A stretch of DNA of 64,000 bases. Origin: Pseudeuparius sepicola (lineage: Eukaryota; Arthropoda; Insecta; Coleoptera; Anthribidae). The stretch spans positions 4,774,001 through 4,838,000 of the forward strand of contig OY987307.1 in NCBI GenBank assembly GCA_963920635.1. The letters run 5' to 3'. Below are positions 62,650-64,000 of the stretch, piece after piece (within the stretch, counting starts at the first letter, position 1; each line of letters starts with the position of its first letter). A program made the translations under genes and the position numbers. The notes under the pieces are model-generated. The model had not been told where the DNA came from. It did no database searches and saw nothing but the letters and a program-made list of their open reading frames with translations.

Positions 62650-63999
62650 CTCTTTTAAAACCGAAAGTTTTCCAAGTCATATTCTGACCTTTTTATTTGA
62701 TTATACCTTTGATAACTGTGGCGTATTTGTAAAAATAAGAAAGATGTTTTTAGAGCAAAGAATATTTATAATCCAAAATTACAGACAGGTTAAATAAAAT
62801 TACTAATGGAATATTAAATAATAATTGTAATACTCGAGAAATATTTCTTATTTTATTAAACTTTAAAACAATTAGGGGCACATTATTTTTATTTTTCAAA
62901 AATTTCTCCTCCATATTCTACGCATTTTTCTAACTGACGTAAATGGCTAAAGCTGCTTCTTATTTCTCCTAGTGAAATTGATTCTATCGCTCTTAAAATT
63001 CTCTGCTTTAAAACTTCTTCGTTATTTTCAATGGGTCTTTCATATGTTAGTTGTTTAATGTGCCCCCATAGAAACATATCACAAATTGTCAAGTCGGGAC
63101 TCCTAGGGGGCCACAAAATTGGACCATTTCGGCCCATCCATCGATTTCCAAATTTGCGATTGAGCCAATCCCTGACTTCTGTAGCATAATGGGCAGGACA
63201 CCCATCATGCTGAAAATACATATTTTGGCGATATTGAAGAGGCAATTCTTCTAACTTGACTGAGAGAAATGACTCCAGCATATGCAAATAAGAATGTCTG
63301 TTACACGTATTATCAAAAAAATATGTTATAATCCCATAATAGGAAATGGCGCACCAAACATTTACTTTTTTAAAATACTGGCGACGGTTCGCAATTCTAA
63401 ACTCTGGGTTTTTCCTACGCCAGTATCTCACATGCTGAGAGGCTACAGTGCCATTTGTACTGAAGGTTGACTCATCTGAGAACATTATCAGCTTATGAAA
63501 GTTCACGTTGTTATTTAGAATTTCATCACCGACCCACAAACAAAAATCCAAGCGTTTGTAACTGTCCCCATCTTCCAAAGTATGGTTAAAAATTGGTTTA
63601 AAAGGATAAATTTTATTTTCCTTCAACATATTTTGAATATGGCTTTTTTTACAGATTTGTAAACTTTGGGCTGGTTTTCTTAAAGACAGCATTGGATTTT
63701 CATCAACAGATTGCAAAATTAATACTGTAGAAGCATCGTTTTCGTCGTATCTTTTCTTCGTCTTCATTAACGGATCCAGTTTTTTTAAATCTGATTTACT
63801 AACTTATGCATAATTGTACATTTGGAAACTTTTCTTGAAACTTCTCAATAACGTAGCGATAACTATTCTCGCCGTTTCGGTAATTTTGGATTATAAATAT
63901 TCTTTTATTTTGACAAATATGTCACAGTAACAGTTATCAATGGCCTAATCAAATAAAAAGGTCAGAATATGACTTGGAAAAATTTCGGTTTTAAAAGAG
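62650..63999 (-). mobile_element. Nearly complete DD41D Tc1/mariner element
   Basis: Inverted ends CTCTTTTAAAACCGAAA... of about 48 bp at 62650 and at 63999, the right one ending one base before the window edge. TA at 62648-62649 and T at 64000 suggest the usual TA duplication. It contains one long transposase ORF. Confidence 0.87.
62889..63767 (-). CDS. DD41D mariner transposase (N-terminus damaged)
   Basis: 292 codons open from 63767 to 62889. Catalytic motifs: IMFSDESTF (first Asp), YFQHDGCPAH (second Asp) and PPRSPDLTICDMFLWG (third Asp). There are 41 residues between the second and third, which defines the DD41D group. Family members are about 330-350 aa with paired helix-turn-helix domains in front. 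Here the upstream part (about 63880-63770, reading RYVIEKFQEKFPNVQL and later KKTGSVNED) is split over frames with stops. The DNA-binding domain is therefore partly lost, or a short intron/frameshift intervenes. The function would be cut-and-paste transposition at TA. Same group as the relic at 7362. Confidence 0.85.
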   Translation of the reverse strand: MKTKKRYDENDASTVLILQSVDENPMLSLRKPAQSLQICKKSHIQNMLKENKIYPFKPIFNHTLEDGDSYKRLDFCLWVGDEILNNNVNFHKLIMFSDESTFSTNGTVASQHVRYWRRKNPEFRIANRRQYFKKVNVWCAISYYGIITYFFDNTCNRHSYLHMLESFLSVKLEELPLQYRQNMYFQHDGCPAHYATEVRDWLNRKFGNRWMGRNGPILWPPRSPDLTICDMFLWGHIKQLTYERPIENNEEVLKQRILRAIESISLGEIRSSFSHLRQLEKCVEYGGEIFEK

Positions 64000-64000
64000 T

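Overview
This is a eukaryotic, AT-rich and intron-rich window, almost certainly from an arthropod and probably an insect with a large, transposon-loaded genome. Support for this: two protein-coding genes are split into short, GC-rich, phase-matched exons with GT/AG borders and multi-kilobase introns; the DNA between them is packed with Tc1/mariner (including DD41D), hAT-like, non-LTR and Penelope-like remnants and with foldback elements ending in CAGGG...CCCTG beside TA. The order cannot be fixed from sequence alone.

Host genes. On the minus strand, four exons (33445-33253, 28123-27952, 23980-23790, 11382-11172) encode the C-terminal 254 residues of the histone H4 lysine-20 monomethyltransferase KMT5A (PR-Set7/SET8), including the whole SET domain; the 5' exon(s) were not found. 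On the plus strand, starting about 3 kb away and pointing the other way, is a gene whose N-terminal coiled coil is recognisably SSNA1 (NA14/DIP13, a microtubule- and centrosome-associated coiled-coil protein). Its first coding exon with upstream flank and donor site is present eleven times in a 747-bp tandem array (36400 to about 44500). Exon 2 is single copy at 51435. It either ends at a TAA that overlaps its own splice donor (129-aa protein) or splices on to phase-compatible exons at 53135, 55512 and 57543 (275-aa protein).

Layout. 0.3-3.6 kb: foldback, hAT-like MITE and a dead IS630-type transposon. 3.6-5.6 kb: no recognisable gene. 5.6-8.0 kb: a DD41D mariner relic carrying a 1.17-kb foldback insert. 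8.0-10.7 kb: a TTAA-flanked MITE, a Penelope reverse-transcriptase relic split by a MITE, and another foldback. 10.9-33.4 kb: KMT5A, with introns holding an unnamed DNA transposon (11.8-13.8 kb), a nested pair of elements one of which encodes a THAP protein (17.3-21.2 kb), a chimeric LINE tail (21.4-23.2 kb) and an RNase H-bearing LINE fragment (31.3-32.4 kb). 33.5-36.4 kb: MITEs and a LINE tail between the two genes. 36.4-44.5 kb: exon-1 array. 44.5-57.7 kb: rest of the SSNA1-like gene, including a diverged duplicated intronic block, foldbacks, a THAP relic and a repeat-rich hAT-like MITE. 57.8-64.0 kb: mariner fragment, LINE reverse transcriptases, foldbacks, and a nearly complete DD41D element ending at the window edge.

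The most unusual signal is the exon-1 array: eleven near-identical promoter/first-exon/donor cassettes upstream of one shared set of downstream exons. All eleven reading frames and donors are intact, with only three amino-acid differences and a mosaic, higher-order pattern indicating ongoing unequal exchange or conversion (or an assembly expansion, which must be excluded).
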